From assembly GCA_014871385.1 (NCBI GenBank), contig CM026424.1, positions 20,055,321 through 20,119,320 of the forward strand: a DNA stretch of 64,000 bases, given 5' to 3'. Numbering within the stretch: the first letter of the stretch is position 1; each line of letters starts with the position of its first letter. This stretch comes from Ceratodon purpureus. Its lineage: Eukaryota; Streptophyta; Bryopsida; Pseudoditrichales; Ditrichaceae. Below are positions 46,336 to 59,997 of the stretch, in pieces. Under the pieces are notes generated by a model that was not told the DNA's origin, did not search any database, and saw only the letters and a list, made by a program, of their open reading frames with translations. Made by a program: the position numbers and the translations under genes.

Positions 46336-49300
46336 CGCGTCACCCCTTCCGTCAACCCACCTTCCTCTGTATGAAAACCAACCCTAGAAACCCACGAAAC
46401 CAAACCACACCCGCATGAGAATCCCAACACACAGAAACAAACTCACCAAACAAACTCCCTAAAGACTCCCCCGACGAATTCAAGTACAAACACATCAACC
46501 AGACTACTCGGCAAAATCCAGCCGCCACAGAAAGCAGACACCATGTTAAGGACAGAAACTTACCACAGACGCAGCTGAGAAGATGTATGGATAAGTGAGA
46601 GGAGTTTCTAGCGAGTCGATGAAGCTCCGAGGATGCAGCGATAGAGATGGCGGAGGTGCCTGCAATGGAAATCCGCCTCAGGGCAGATTGCCGAAGAGGG
46701 CGTCTTCTGCGCTGCCGAAGCACCTCTAGGCTTCGCAACTGCGGCCGGTGTTTCTCATCCTTTCTTCTGTTCGTTCGACTCTCCTACGTTCATTCATTAC
46801 ACTTGTTGATGCATGGTGGGATCAAGGCTTTTCACCTAAGAGCATCCCCATTGCCCCAATGGCCTCGCTATGCACTCCCACTCAATCTAAATCTATCTTT
46901 GGACTTACTCAAAATTAGAAATTGAAATTACCATCATTAAAAGCACATTTAAGTAAAAGTGAGATATTTTTATGAAAAAAAAATTATTAAATTTTAATGT
47001 AGGTGAAATCCCTCATTGAAAACACCACATATTCAAAATTTAAAGGGAGTGCACCAAATCTTGCTTAAAAATGGAAAGATCCTCCTCCACTCCCTCTAGT
47101 ACTAGGTCCACAGCGGGCAGCCCGTTCCAATTCAGTTGGGATTGTTGGAGTTGTTCCTTAGATTTTCCTTTTTAATTTTTTAATTTTCGAGAGATAAAAT
47201 GGGCAGGTATTTTTGGTGGTTAGATTTGCTAGGATCGACGGTGTGATCCTAAATTAAGAACGTATTTAGAAAGGAGTTTAACTTGATGACGCCAACTTCA
47301 CATTATTTAAAGTGGTAACATAAGAGTGTGTATATCAGATGGTGCTTCTTTTTACATCATCGTGCTTCTTTTTACATCATCATATGTTATTAGATATATT
47401 TATCCCTCTGAATATAAGACTGGTAGTTCATCTAAATTTTTTTGTCAAGAAGTGTATATAAAAAAATGATGTCATAAATTGTGTACCTTTACTCTAGATT
47501 TTTTTGTTAAAGAATAAATATATTTTGTTATGAAGCTTGTTTAAAGTCTTATTACTCTACTTGAATTTTTTATCGCTGATAATGGACAACTGAGTGATAA
47601 TCTACGTTGGAAATCTTTCATCCACTGACAAGTTTGGAGACTTGTCATTTTCTTCCAATACGAAGGTGCAAGAGATAGTCTTAATATTGTGCTATCAATA
47701 ATTCAAAAACATAGAAGAAATTTGTGTTGCCATTGATTATAATGTAAATCTTCCTAATAATAGCCTTGGATGGAGCAATCCATTACTCTCTCTTTAAAGT
47801 TTCATTGCATGCTACAATATGAATTATAGGATGATTAATGTAATGGATTTTTTGTTATTCTCCTCTTAAAACAAAGATGATGGATTCTTCAATATAGAAG
47901 TATGTAATTAGTGCTATAGAGAGACAATGTTTTTTATTTCAAAATTTGAAAAAGCTAAAGGAAAAATATAATTTATCATAATATTGAAAAATATATTTCT
48001 ACGTTCATCCATATTTTAAATATAACTTATTTTTCATCCATATATAATAACCATCTTCATTTAGAATAATAGTTTTCACTTTTAGAGTATTATGGCTTCT
48101 TCATCTAATTTTTACTACTTTCTTATCTGAAGGTCCACTACAAGCCAATTTTTTTGGGTGCTTTATAGCGTTTAATATCAAAAAAATTAGTAGTACTATG
48201 TAGAACAAAGTCAAACAAATATACAATTGCAATATGATGATGGTTTTGCATTTTTGTAGCTAAATTGAATTTGGATTGTACAAGATTCTCTTGGCAAAGA
48301 AAATCACATTAGCCCAAGGCAATAAGCCACCTAAGCAAAAATCAAGTTTTATATTCAAAAAAATCAAACTCTGGATGAATAAAGCCCACTTTATATATAG
48401 TCTAAGGCTGGGTGGAAGGTGGGCCGGATTCCACATCAATTCAACCTCTAATTGCATCAAATTGCTAAGGAAAACCTTGTTCTAATTGCATCAAATTGGC
48501 CTAAATAATTTGGCACCAAAACATGGCTAAGCAGAATGTCACATAGGATAAATTGAGGTTTCAATTAATGCCCTTGGATCCAATTTGAAAAAAATGAGCA
48601 ACCCTAGTAACTGAAATTTGAAGAGATTGGATTAGCCCGCAATCCTACCCAAGTATAAACTGGCCCTAAGCAAAACTCCAATGATGCCTTTCCAAATACA
48701 GACGTCCCTCTCTATTATGACATCTTTGGGAAGTCCTAACTTCAAGGTGGCAAGCATGGATTAGTCACAGAAATGACTTGTGCCATGTGTATCGCTTGAA
48801 ACAATAATATTATCGTATTATGGAGTGTCATAATATGGAGTGTCATAATATTTTGTTGATTGTATGCATGTGTCACAATATCTTCAAATAAAACCGGACA
48901 AGGTCTGCCTTCCGAGGACGCTTCTGCAGGACATTATAATTAATTATCACGACGAAAGAAAGGAAGGAAAAGAAGCCTCCAGACCCGGCACAAGCAAGTT
49001 GGTATCCCCTTCTCACTCGAATCTGCAACGAAGTCTAACTCACAGGCTTCATTTGTATCAACAAATAGCCTCATCAAAAGAACAGAGTTGAAAACTGAAC
49101 CCAGGCTCTCTCTCAGGAAGGCAACCATCACGACTCCGAACGACACTCGGAAGCCACCAAGGAAACTGGTACGTAAATTCCTGTCATAGATAGAACCGGT
49201 TGCATGGGTTATGTCCGTGTCAAAATAAGGTCGTATGTGTCAAAAGAATAATTTAAAAAAAAATATATCCTGTCGTGGGCTCCAAGTTCTCATCTTGAAT

Positions 49301-49507
49301 AAAACCAACTAGGCATCGCCATTTAAGTTTACATTCCACCTTCGGCAACTTTGATGTCGAGAGCATTTGCAAGTGGTGGTGGACGAGTAATTCAGGCTGG
49401 TAAGATTCCTGTTTAACAAATAAGCGAGAGTGGACAGGCTTGAATTGGTTCGGAGTTAGACAAGTTAGAAACCATCTAGTGTTGAAGTGGAATTGCCGAA
49501 GCCAGCC
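46336..49507. other. Intergenic region upstream of the zinc-finger and reductase genes
   Basis: Divergent promoters lie here: the zinc-finger gene runs to the left and the reductase to the right. 46,336-46,750 is less AT-rich and probably contains the 5' leader of the zinc-finger gene. The remainder is AT-rich, with a 20-bp direct repeat at 47,342-47,381 and a 17-bp repeat near 48,820-48,855. No gene is supported. Confidence 0.4.
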
Positions 49508-51243
49508 ATGGCGAAGAGCAGGATTCTCTTGGTGGGCGCGACTGGAGAGATTGGCAAGTTCATGGTTCCAGCTAGTGTGAAGCTGGGGCATCCCACCTTC
49601 GTGTTGGTGCGGCCAGGCTCTGCATCAGACCCGGCGAAGAAGGCGCTTCTAGATGAGTTCGAGAGCTTGGGTGCTGTCATTCTCCATGTACGATGAAGAT
49701 GTGGATCCTGATATTTTGATGTATTGGTTATTGAGATGGAGGTGATGTTGTTCTGTGTTTTTACAGCTTGTGTAGCGAGATTGGTGTTTGAATTGAAAGT
49801 TTGGTTTGATGCTGGTGGGGAGGGAGTGAATGCAGGGAGACCTTGGCGACCATGCTAGTCTTGTGGCGGCACTGAAGCAGGTGGATGTGGTCATCTCTAC
49901 GGTCGGAGGTGCTGTGCTGTTGGATGGCCAGCTCAAGCTTATCGAGGCTATCAAAGAAGTGGGACACATCAAGGTAATTGATCCGCAATTGTTCGTCTTA
50001 GTTGTGTAATACGATTAGATTCTCGAGAATAGTATTTAGGATCGTTCTGCTTGACAATGTTTATTTGAATGAGAAATTGGGTTCAAGTGGAATGTAGCTT
50101 AAATTCCTCAATGTAGACCTAATTCACGCTTCGAATGAATAGAGCGTCTACCAAAATTCACATCAAGAGTGCAACCCCTCTCCTCTCGAGAGACATGTTT
50201 CTTGAGAGGAGAGAAGCTACATCTTTCTTGAGATGAAATGAAAGAGGAGGATAATCGAATTTGGCAGTGTTAGCAAGGAATTTCACCGTGGATGTTTGTG
50301 CGCTTTCTATGATTGCAGCGATTCCTTCCGTCGGAGTTCGGGTCTGGCATCGAGAACCAACCGCTGAGTGATGAGAACTCGATACTGAACCCTGTTATTG
50401 CACCCAAGAAAGCAATACAGAAGGTCCTTAAAGAGACAGGCATTCCACACACCCTCATCTGCAGTGGTGGATTTGCACGCTGGGTTTGGGCTCCTTTGGC
50501 TCAATTGGATATCATCCTCAGCGGCAACGTCCAGCCACCTCGAGAGAAGATCACCATCTGGGGTGATGGCGAAGGCCTGAGTACGTGCTACAGCTCTCCT
50601 CTCTACTTCCCTTAGATCCCTCATGCAGTTGTCATTCCTCTTCCAACAATGTATTTTATCTAAATTTTGGATATACGCCCAGAGTTTGATGTGGGATTGC
50701 TCTCCCTGCAGTTGCTACCACGGCCGAGGTTGACATCGGAACCCTAACAGTGATGGCTGCGGATGATCCTCGCACGTTAAACAAACGCCTTGTGATTCAC
50801 CACAAGCCCAATCTCCTAACACTCAACAGCCTTGTGGAGCTCTGGGAAAAGAAAATAGGCCACAGCCTGCACAAGACGTACATCCCCGAGGCCGAGGTGC
50901 AGAAGCTAATGCAAGGTAGAAACATCATCATCATGACTTGATCAACATATCCATTCCATGCCACCAACATACTAATCAAGTCCTTCAAACATGCTAATTT
51001 GCTGCTCTTGTTGCCATGATCTGCTTTACTATCATGATTCATTTCTTACAGAGGTTTTGGTTTTCAGGATGGAACCCGAACTCGTTCAATGACATCATGC
51101 AGGCGATCATGTGGGAAGTTGCTGCTGGTCGCTCGGTGTTTGAGCTCAATCCCAGCAGTGATGTCGGTGTCGATGAGCTGTACCCGGACTACAAGTATGT
51201 GACTGTGGACGAGTATTTGGATAACTTTGTTGAAAAGAAATGA
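49508..51243 (+). CDS. Isoflavone-reductase-like NAD(P)H reductase (PCBER/PLR/LAR family), 319 aa
   Basis: Five exons give a 319-residue frame: 49,508-49,687, 49,836-49,973, 50,319-50,580, 50,712-50,915 and 51,068-51,243. The N-terminus [13 protein letters not shown] carries the GxTGxxG NAD(P)H-binding loop (residues 10-16). RFLPSEFG (107-114) is the conserved segment after the nucleotide fold, and K136 aligns with the catalytic lysine of this family. [26 protein letters not shown] and VELWEKKIG complete the family signature. Members reduce phenylpropanoid-derived substrates (isoflavones, pinoresinol, phenylcoumaran ethers, leucoanthocyanidins). The substrate cannot be told from sequence by eye, and a bryophyte member may act on another compound. 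The protein should be cytosolic, as no targeting peptide is seen. The ATG at 49,508 is chosen because it directly precedes the nucleotide-binding strand. Confidence 0.92.
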
Positions 51244-54200
51244 GCATGATGGCCAATGTCTAGAGATGAGTTCAGCACGAAGAGAGACGGCCAATGTCGT
51301 CTCAAAATTATGCACAACCTGTACTTACAAGCAAAGAGAGGCAGGAGCAATATCGAGAGTCTTGTGCATTTGGGTACAGTTGTGGATGAGTTCAAGGTGA
51401 CTTGGAGTCATTTTCTAGCAATAATGTTGTTAATTAGTGGATAATATCTTTTAGTTTTAGCTTCAAGGTTTATGGCTAGAGTTTATCTTTGTAGTATGTA
51501 AATTTAATGAATTGTAAGGTGAGATCTAAGTTTATATTTGTGGATAGTGCATTTTGATATGGAAGTCTTTTGATGGATATGACCTATGGTTTGAATCTAA
51601 TGTTGTAATGACATAGACTTTGGTTTCTTAAAGTATTATGTAGTAGTTGGAATAAGTTTGTAGTTTCTTGTGGGGAGTTGTAAAAGGTATTGGTATTTAT
51701 GAGGTTGTAGGCTCATCTAGATTTGTCTGAAGAGAGAAGTATTTTTTAAATTTCTAAATAAGTTTGTTGCGGCATTTGAGTTGCAGAACATGTTCGTGTT
51801 GTTGTTTCGATGTAAGTAGTACATGGAGTTAATGTTTGGATTAGTTGAGTTACACATAAGACATGTAATAGATGGTATGATTCTCTTTAAAGAAAAAATT
51901 GTTTCTAAGCGTAGTCAATATATTAGCTTGTGCAAAATTTAATAACATATATTAATCTATAAAAAAATCACAAAAATTATGTTATATTTCAGATGAAAAT
52001 CAAACTTATGAATATTTATTTAGAGAAAGTTTATTTTTAAAAAAAATCATTTTTAGAGGTATTAGACATCATTCTAAAAGTATAATTAATATTTGACCCT
52101 TTTATACTAAAATATGAGTGATATAGAGTGCTTTAAAAAAATAAAAAATTAGAGAACATTCTTCAAATATAATATAGATGCATGGTTGGTTAAAAAAAAT
52201 TCTATTATTCCATGGCTTGCAAGGTTGGCAATTTTGCATAAATAATACTTATTAAGAAATACAAATTAAGACATTCAACTTGTGCTATCACAATTCTAAA
52301 TTATTATGTTTTTTTTATTTTTTTTATTTATATATATATATATTTTTTATCTACAATAATTTTATTGTATCAATGTTTGATTCTAGAACAAAGTTCATTT
52401 GAAATGGGTTTAGATTCAAAACTTTTGACCACAAACGACTTATAACTCACTTGTTTTAAAGAAGGTTTTCAATGATCTCATCCCTAAACAAGTAACCACA
52501 CCACTTGTATCTTTGGAATGGAGTCCAATTTTATCTGAGGAAATAGCCTAAAGAGCCTAGGTCCTAGGTACTATAATATCCAATATTTTCCACCAAACAA
52601 ATTGTTTTTGGACTGACTTGCCTGCCATGCTCATCACTGCATCAGGCATCACATTTCTGTTCAAACCGACGTTGAAGTGCCTGGTAGTACTGAACTCTGT
52701 TAACTTACATTCTTCGGCACATTCCCCTTTGGACCGGCATAACGGAGGAACATATGCACCTCTTCAACTTAGGTATCTCAACCAAAACACCAATGATTTG
52801 CCTTGCAATCACATTTCATTTCCACCTCACATGACGTGTTTCCAATATCTTGTTAAATAAACAAAAGCACATTCTCCCACACTTATTAACAATGCTTCAC
52901 CACAAGTGTTAAACTCATGAGGGAAATCGGAAAGGCATTCTGTTAGTAACCTTGGGTTTACAGTTTGTACAATTTTAAAATAGTGTAGAATATTGCATTG
53001 TTAACACACTGAAACTCGGTGTGAAACAGTGGAAAGGCTTCCATATGCAGATGAAAAGTGCGGTTGACCTGGCTGTGGACTTGGTATTTACTCAACTTGC
53101 ACACATTATGATACACATCCCCAGACTACAGTAAATACATGTTGGACTAGTTCGTTACACAATCCAAATCCACTCCCCATTTTCGTGGGGATTTTACAGT
53201 AAAGAAAAGTGGAATTTAGAAGAACGATTCAAACCAAGTGGGATTACGCTTCTATTGTTTAGTTCACCAGTTTCACGCTCCATGTAGAGAAAGTTGTATC
53301 TAGAATTTTGTATTTCAATGCCTTCACGGAAAAAACACCACAAATCAGTTCATAACTTACTTCCCAAGGTGGCCATCTACACCTTGTTAAAAAATTTTAA
53401 AAACATGTACTGACTTCAGTATACTGGATGAAACCACCGATTCTTGACGACAACAAGAATGGCGTATTTGCTTGAAAAGCACGTTGTAAAGGAAGAATAT
53501 GATCTGAAATATATGGGCTTCACCGCAATGGATTTCTGTCGCCAACTAAGCATGTTTAAAAACGAATAAAGAAAACAGAAGAAACACCTTGATACCAGGG
53601 AATAATTAAGCTGACCAAGTAAACCACTCGGTTGCATGGGGCCTCGGGCCATGGGCGTAGAAAGTCCTCACCTTGCACCTTGCATCTGAAGTTGTCTGTA
53701 GTGAGTTGGAAAGAGTAGTCTGCACAGACTGTACATCACATACATTCAATTCTTCCACTTCCACTTCTTCTTCTCCTTCTCCGACAGGTCTTAAACCTCT
53801 TTTTGTACCCCAAACTTTGCTGTCTTGCCCATTGCTGTCTGGAAGGTCATGTCTGTGCACACGCGCTCTCTTGTTCGGTGAAGTGGCATCAACCTATCAC
53901 ACTCACACAACGTCACACCGTAAGCTATTAATGGTGTACATTCCATTTCCAACTTAGGAGAAGGAGCCTTCACTGGAGGTACAGTACTGCTGGGCTGCTA
54001 GATCTCATCACTCAATTGCACCGTTGGGAGACTCACCAGTGTTGTGCTAGCAGGGACCATCTAGATTTGGGTGCACAATTGAGTGAGTTGTCGATCAGGT
54101 TCTAATTCGGGTCGGTTACTGCAGTTGGGGAGCTTGGAGCAGACCTGTTGTAGTTTGACATGGTGGTACTGTAGCTGTGATCTTGTTGTGATTTTGCAGT

Positions 54201-54393
54201 CTAGGCGGGAAGTTTTATGGTTTTGTGAGATTGTCCAATTTCTGGGTGTGTTGCAGGTCTTTGTGACGACTTCACTTCGGTTGGGTTTTAGGTTGATAGT
54301 GGGCGATCGGGGGTGATGGGAGTGTGCGAGTGTGGACGGTGATAATGTGGTGGGATTGGTCGGGGTGCAGCAGGGTGGGCTTGGAGTGAGGCA
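51244..54393. other. Intergenic region between the reductase and PLC genes
   Basis: The first few hundred bases are the 3' flank of the reductase gene. 51,880-52,420 is extremely AT-rich with TATATATATA and T-runs (about 52,310-52,350). 53,600-54,390 is less AT-rich and should hold the PLC promoter and leader. A minus-strand frame at 53,606-53,860 has an acidic stretch (VGEGEEEVEVEELNV) but no family match and was left unannotated. Confidence 0.35.
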
Positions 54394-57300
54394 ATGGGGA
54401 GTAAGGGAATGGGCAGTTGCCTGCCGCCGTGTGGGAATTGGCTGATGGTGCCAGTGCCGCCTTTCCATCCTGTGTGCAAGGCGCCGAAGCTAGTGGAAGA
54501 GGAATTTAAGGAGTTCGCGGAGGGCAGGGACAATATGACTGTGAAGGACATGACGAAGTATATGAGGGACAAGCAGGGCGAGAGCACCGTGACGGAGGAG
54601 GAAGTGAGGAATCTGATGGAACGATTTATTGATGCGTTGATGAGAAGCAGTAGTTCTCGCCATTTGAGACAACTGGGAGTTAGTAACAGCAACAGAGGCT
54701 TCAGAAGCCCGGGAAGCTCCAAAAGCTTGAAACAGGAGCTTCTAGCAGTGGAGAGATCTGGGCGGGAGCCTCCTACCTTTACCTTGCCTCTATTTTTGAA
54801 GTTTCTTCTAAATCCCATCTACAACGGCCACCGATCAGCATCATTGTATCCACCTTCTAAAACGGTAGGTATTTTCTTTGAAACATTTCCTTATTTTCTC
54901 CCTGTGGTTCTTAAAATTTCCGAGAGGAAGAGGAGGCGGCGTTTCTTCAGATATTTAGGTTGCTAGTATTTGGTATACTAGGCACAAAATTTGGTGCAAC
55001 AAGGCTGGAACTGTAATTTTGCATTGGCATTACCATTACCAGATTCCGAAGAGCTCTTCAAGATGCGGTCGTTATGGTATGAAATGAAATTTTTCATTAC
55101 ATTTAAATTTCATTCTATAGATTGTAGACCGTCATAGATTATGAGAGGTGATAGTTTCCTATTATTTCTAATTTCTAGTTTCTAATTTTCTGTCCTCGAC
55201 GATGAGTTTGTAATCGGTTCAATATCTGCACCAGGTATCGGAGAACATGACAGCACCTCTATCCGATTACTATATCTTTGCGAGTCACAATACGTATCTG
55301 ACTGGCAACCAATTGACCTCCAAAAGCAGCACTGAGCCCATCGTGAATGCACTGAAGAGTGGATGTCGTGTCATCGAGATAGACTGCTGGAATGGCCCAG
55401 GCGGAACAATCAAGGTTACTCATGGCAAGTAAGCATCCAATCCATAGCCAACGATTGAATGATTCAAGTATATAAATATTGTGCCGTCGCTTGAATGACG
55501 AGTTGGGCTTAGTGTGCTTTCTAAGAGTATTCAGGCTTACCTACTGAGCAACTGTTTTGTGTTGGGTTTCTTCAGTTTGCAACACTGACATGTACACTGG
55601 CTTGGCAGTACCTTGACCAAATCAGTCGGGTTCGAGGACTGCATTCAGGCAATTAAAAATAATGCGTTTGTAGCATCTGAGTATCCCGTCATTGTCACTA
55701 TTGAAAACCACTTGTCGCAAGCGAACCAGAAGCAAGCTGCCCAGGTACGTTTCATGTTTGCAGGTGGCTGATACAGTCTTTCTTTCATTTTCTTGTGACA
55801 AATAAAAGGTTTGGAGTGGTTTTTAAATTTTATTTAAAATGTATTTAAATTTTATTTTATTTTAATTTAATCGTTACATATACACGATCTGTGAACTCTA
55901 TGAAACTGATAGGATTCAGGCTAATTTTGAGTGCAGGTGCTGAAAAGGGTATTAAAAAAGGACATGTTCATTCCGTCTCCCAGTGATCGACCACCAGTCG
56001 CGTTTCTATCACCGGAGGCTCTAAAGAAGAAAATCATCATCTCTGATAAACCTCCGGGTGATTCGGTTTTGACTCAGGTAGTTACAATGTCTAGCTTTGT
56101 GCAAACGAACTTTAGAACAATCGAGTCTGCAATTAGGTAGCTTCTGTTGTGTATAAAGGTGTTTTGTGTCTCACAGGCTTCTTTTAACTAGGAGAATTAC
56201 ATTATTCTGGTGTTCTTGGTTACGCAATCACCTCGTACCCAACTATTGGCAGGATGCTGAGTTCACCATCATCAATCTTTTGCAGGTTATGGAAGAACCA
56301 GAATTTACAGAAAATATGGTCGCGGGAGCTCTACTTCACAGGAGCAGCAGTTCAGGCAGTAGTTCAGAAGACGAGTCAAAATCTCTCAGAGGAGGGAAGA
56401 AGACCCGTAGACGTCAGATTCAAGTTGCTGAAAGCAAACTGTCTCCAATCAGCGATGAGGACTCCAGCAGTCAAGATGAACCCAGAGATCCTGAATTTGA
56501 GGAGTTATTATATATCCACTGTCAGAAACCCTCAGAGATGGTGGAGCGGCAAAAGAAAGGCGGTCCATTGGTTCCTGGTCAACATGCTATCATGGCTAAT
56601 TTGAGTGAATCTCAACTCGACGATCACATCAAGTCTCACCCGAAAGATTTGATAGAGTAAGCACTATCGTTTTGTGGTTTTCAAAAGCATTGTTATTCAG
56701 TTTCCTGGCTAATTCTGACTCCGTGCACACTTATTTCACTCTTATCTGCAATGTATGATAGTCTATCCATATGAACAAATTTACAAGAATGCTCAAACCA
56801 CAAATCTCGTGTTACACCAAGTTCAGTTAAGTCATTTTTGTTATCTTGCTCACCTTCAGGATGTGTGACTGAAGGTGCTCTTTTATCCTTAGCATTTGTT
56901 CAGTACATTGAGTTTATTTGATTGAGAGGTCACGATGTTTATATTTTCAAGTAAAAAGTGTTTGTTCATGGAAATGGTGTACCAGGTTTTCGAAGAAGAA
57001 TTTGGCTCGAGTGTATCCATTTGGACTTCGGTTTGACTCCTCAAATGCAGATCCCATGGATGCTTGGAGCCATGGGATCCAAGTTGCAGCCATAAACATG
57101 CAAGGCAAAGATCGGGCTGTATGGATTTCTCGAGCACTCTTTAGTAAGAACGGTGGTTGCGGTTATGTCAAGAAGCCTGACATTCTCCTACCTGGATCAA
57201 CAGCAACTCTGAACCATGAAAGTTTTAAGAACCTACATTCAAAGCTCGAACTGAAGGTGAGCGTCCCGCAGCCTGTTTGTGCTTGAAACTGGAGAGCCGT

Positions 57301-58387
57301 CTCTCCGTGTACATAGATATCTCATCTCGTCTTCTTCAAGAATTGTACTAATGGGCCTATTTTTTGACATTCTGCATTTAATTAAGAGACCCTTCTCTCT
57401 GTTGGCTCGCATATTTATTAATGAGTGCTTTCAGGATCCAACCTTTGATTCTGCAATGTGGTGCAGAAGTCCGTTGTTCACATTTCAAATGAATGCACTG
57501 AGGGTCTCTTGCCCTGTGAGAATAGCGGGTGCGTGGTTGTAGATTATAAATGAATATGGTGGCTTATAATACAATTTTACCAGCAGCATGGTAATCGCTT
57601 TTTGTTGCATACTGGTTTGTTTTTGCAGGTGAGAGTTCTGATGGGAACTGACTGGCATAGAAACTACGACCTTTTCAAGAAGCCGGACTACTTTGTTAAG
57701 GTACTCGTGCGCCTCATTGTCTTCCTATGTTTGTTGAGAACCATGACAAATCAATTCAATCATTGAGCTGCTCAAACATGAATGACTTTCGGAACATAGT
57801 ATATCAGGACGACTCGGTTGCCAAGGATTCATAGCTGAATGATCATTTAACCGAAAGTTGTCAGATTATCACACATGTTGATATAAACTTGTGAATTTTT
57901 GGGCCGTCAGGTTGCAGTGCATGGTATGTATGACGATGGACTGAAGAAACACACTAAGTGGATAAAACGATCCCGGGAACCTCACTGGGATAAAGAGTTT
58001 ACATTTCAAATTCGAGGTGAGCCCCAGATCCTTTCTTGAGTCGCAATGCCGTGAAAAACAAAATATTCAAACTGCATTATGAGACGAGGTATTATTGTGT
58101 GGTACTGATGCTTATACGGAATTTTGGTTTCAGTACCGGAACTGGCAATACTGAGGTTGGAAGTCAAGGAGCATGACACGTTCCTCCGAGATGACATGGT
58201 TGGCCAATCTTGTGTACCCGTTACTGGACTCCGGCAAGGAATCCGTGCTGTAAAATTGCAGTCAAAGAAAGGAGAACACCGGAATTCCAAGCTATTGTGT
58301 GAATTTCGTTTGACTTCCTTGAGTCCGAGTAACTCTGGCACAATGTCCAGCGTGAATCGAGAGCCTGTTCCAGGGTGTTGGGGATAG
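54394..58387 (+). CDS. PLC: Phosphoinositide-specific phospholipase C (plant PI-PLC), 671 aa
   Basis: Nine exons form one frame of 672 codons: 54,394-54,864, 55,235-55,428, 55,609-55,744, 55,937-56,077, 56,286-56,656, 56,986-57,256, 57,629-57,700, 57,911-58,016 and 58,134-58,387. The N-terminal about 155 residues form the reduced EF-hand-like region. The X domain has catalytic H175 (YIFASHNTYLTGNQ), VIEIDCWNG and the second histidine H220 (VTHGNTLT). A Ser/Arg-rich acidic linker (SSSSGSSSEDESKS, then GGKKTRRRQ) separates it from the Y domain (RVYPFGLRFDSSN; MQGKDRAVWISRALF; NGGCGYVKKPD). A C2 domain closes the protein (VPELAILRLEVKEHD, GQSCVPVTGLRQGIRAVKL). The enzyme cleaves phosphoinositides at membranes in a calcium-dependent way. 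It is longer than typical flowering-plant PLCs, mainly through the N-terminus and linker. No key residue is missing. Confidence 0.95.
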
Positions 58388-59997
58388 TGCCACTAGATTT
58401 TCATTGACAACCGAAGCTGATTGACAGACTCAATCTCCCTATAAGAATGAACATGTTCATATTCAGATTTGCAAGAATGGACATATTCACGTCAGTTCAG
58501 ACTGTTACAAATAATTTTTTTAACCCAATCACTCATGTAGGTACGGTTGTAGGAAATTCCTTTTCTACAGTTGAAGTAACCAAATTAACACAAGTGTGGC
58601 TAGTGATGGGCCCCGGCTGGTAATGCAGCCATCTCTCACTCACCCATGCGGACGATTATCTCCATATCTATTCATCCCGACATGTACTATGAAATTCAAT
58701 ATGTAGCTTTGCCTTCTCATCTACCTTGTCAAGTAGACTTCAGACGGGGAAGTGGTGCCTTTAAGTGCCGCCTTTGAGACCTGTCATAGTGATGAGAATG
58801 TCTGCTTCGGAGCTGAGGAATACTGGATAACTTGTGCACTCTCGGGTCCGGGAATGGAGTGCGGGCTGCGCGGGAGTCGTGTCTTCGGCCGGGGAGTGCT
58901 TCTCTCGTATGAGTCAAATGGATTTTATGTCATAGATTTCTTTGAAGGTAGGCCTATTTGAAGGTTCTTATTGACAACACTGTTCCAACGTCTTAATGTA
59001 GGATTTGCATTTAAGTTGCACACTGCCACTCTAAATCGCCTGTAATCATTTTTTTATACCCGTGAATGGCACGAACGTTGCGCAACTATGTACATCTTTC
59101 CTTCCGAAGAATTTCTCATCAGATGAGAAAACTGTACGGTGTCATTTATCTTATGCCCCTCCAAGAGGTATAGCTTGTAATATCTCACATGTGCTACAAA
59201 ACCCTCTTTCTAGCACCTGAATGGATCATTCACTAGCTGCTATTACACACTTGAATCCGTCACTATGTCTTGGAGAATTGGTTTAATCCCATGACAATAA
59301 AAACCATTAGGCATAGAATGCATAACAGGCACATTAGATTTTTCTTGGTAACTGTGGGGAAATTTTTGATCTCGCAAGTTTTGCATCCCACAGGCAATTT
59401 CCCATATCAATCTGTAGCCTGTGGAATATGAGAAGGCTGGCTCTCGAGCTTTCTTTTCCTGCATGTTGATGTCAATGAGCCTTCACACGCTACCTCCGCA
59501 CCTTGAATGCAATCCTTCTACCCTCCAACAATTTAAACTCATGTCAACATTGCGGCTTAGCAGCAATTCTTTTTTCAGAAACAAGTTAGACGCATCTCCA
59601 AGCTTGAAAACTATCCATTCCAAACCCTCAGATTTGTAGATTTCCCCCTACACACGTTCTTCAGTCTTGTCTTCCCACTTCGAATTAAATTGTACTTCCC
59701 GAAAATGAAACCATTTGGCCACTTCTTCTAATATTTCCAAAAGGCCTCTCCGTTGGCATGTGCAATCCTCACATACTTCTCAATAATTAACATACTAAGC
59801 TCACTCCAATGTGATGTGAGCTGTCTCCTCCATTGGTGCATATCCCCTACAGTCGGTGGACCCAAGTGGCAAGTCATCAGACTCCGGTTCATATGCAATA
59901 TCTGCTTCGTATGCGTAGCTCAAATTGGAGTTTCTCAATCACACGGACAGAGACTGCCTTTGACATCCCTTGAAGACACTTGTGGCAACCACCACCA
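58388..59997. other. Region between convergent PLC and TNL genes
   Basis: 3' untranslated regions of both genes should lie here. A plus-strand frame at 58,752-58,961 and a minus-strand frame at 59,243-59,464 have no recognisable features and were not accepted. Confidence 0.4.

Noticed and set aside
49487-49507. Upstream extension of the reductase frame to 49,487
   Set aside because: That codon is GTG; the ATG at 49,508 directly precedes the conserved nucleotide-binding strand.
58752-58961. A 69-codon plus-strand frame downstream of PLC
   Set aside because: No family motif, lies in the probable PLC 3' flank, no splice continuity with the PLC stop exon.
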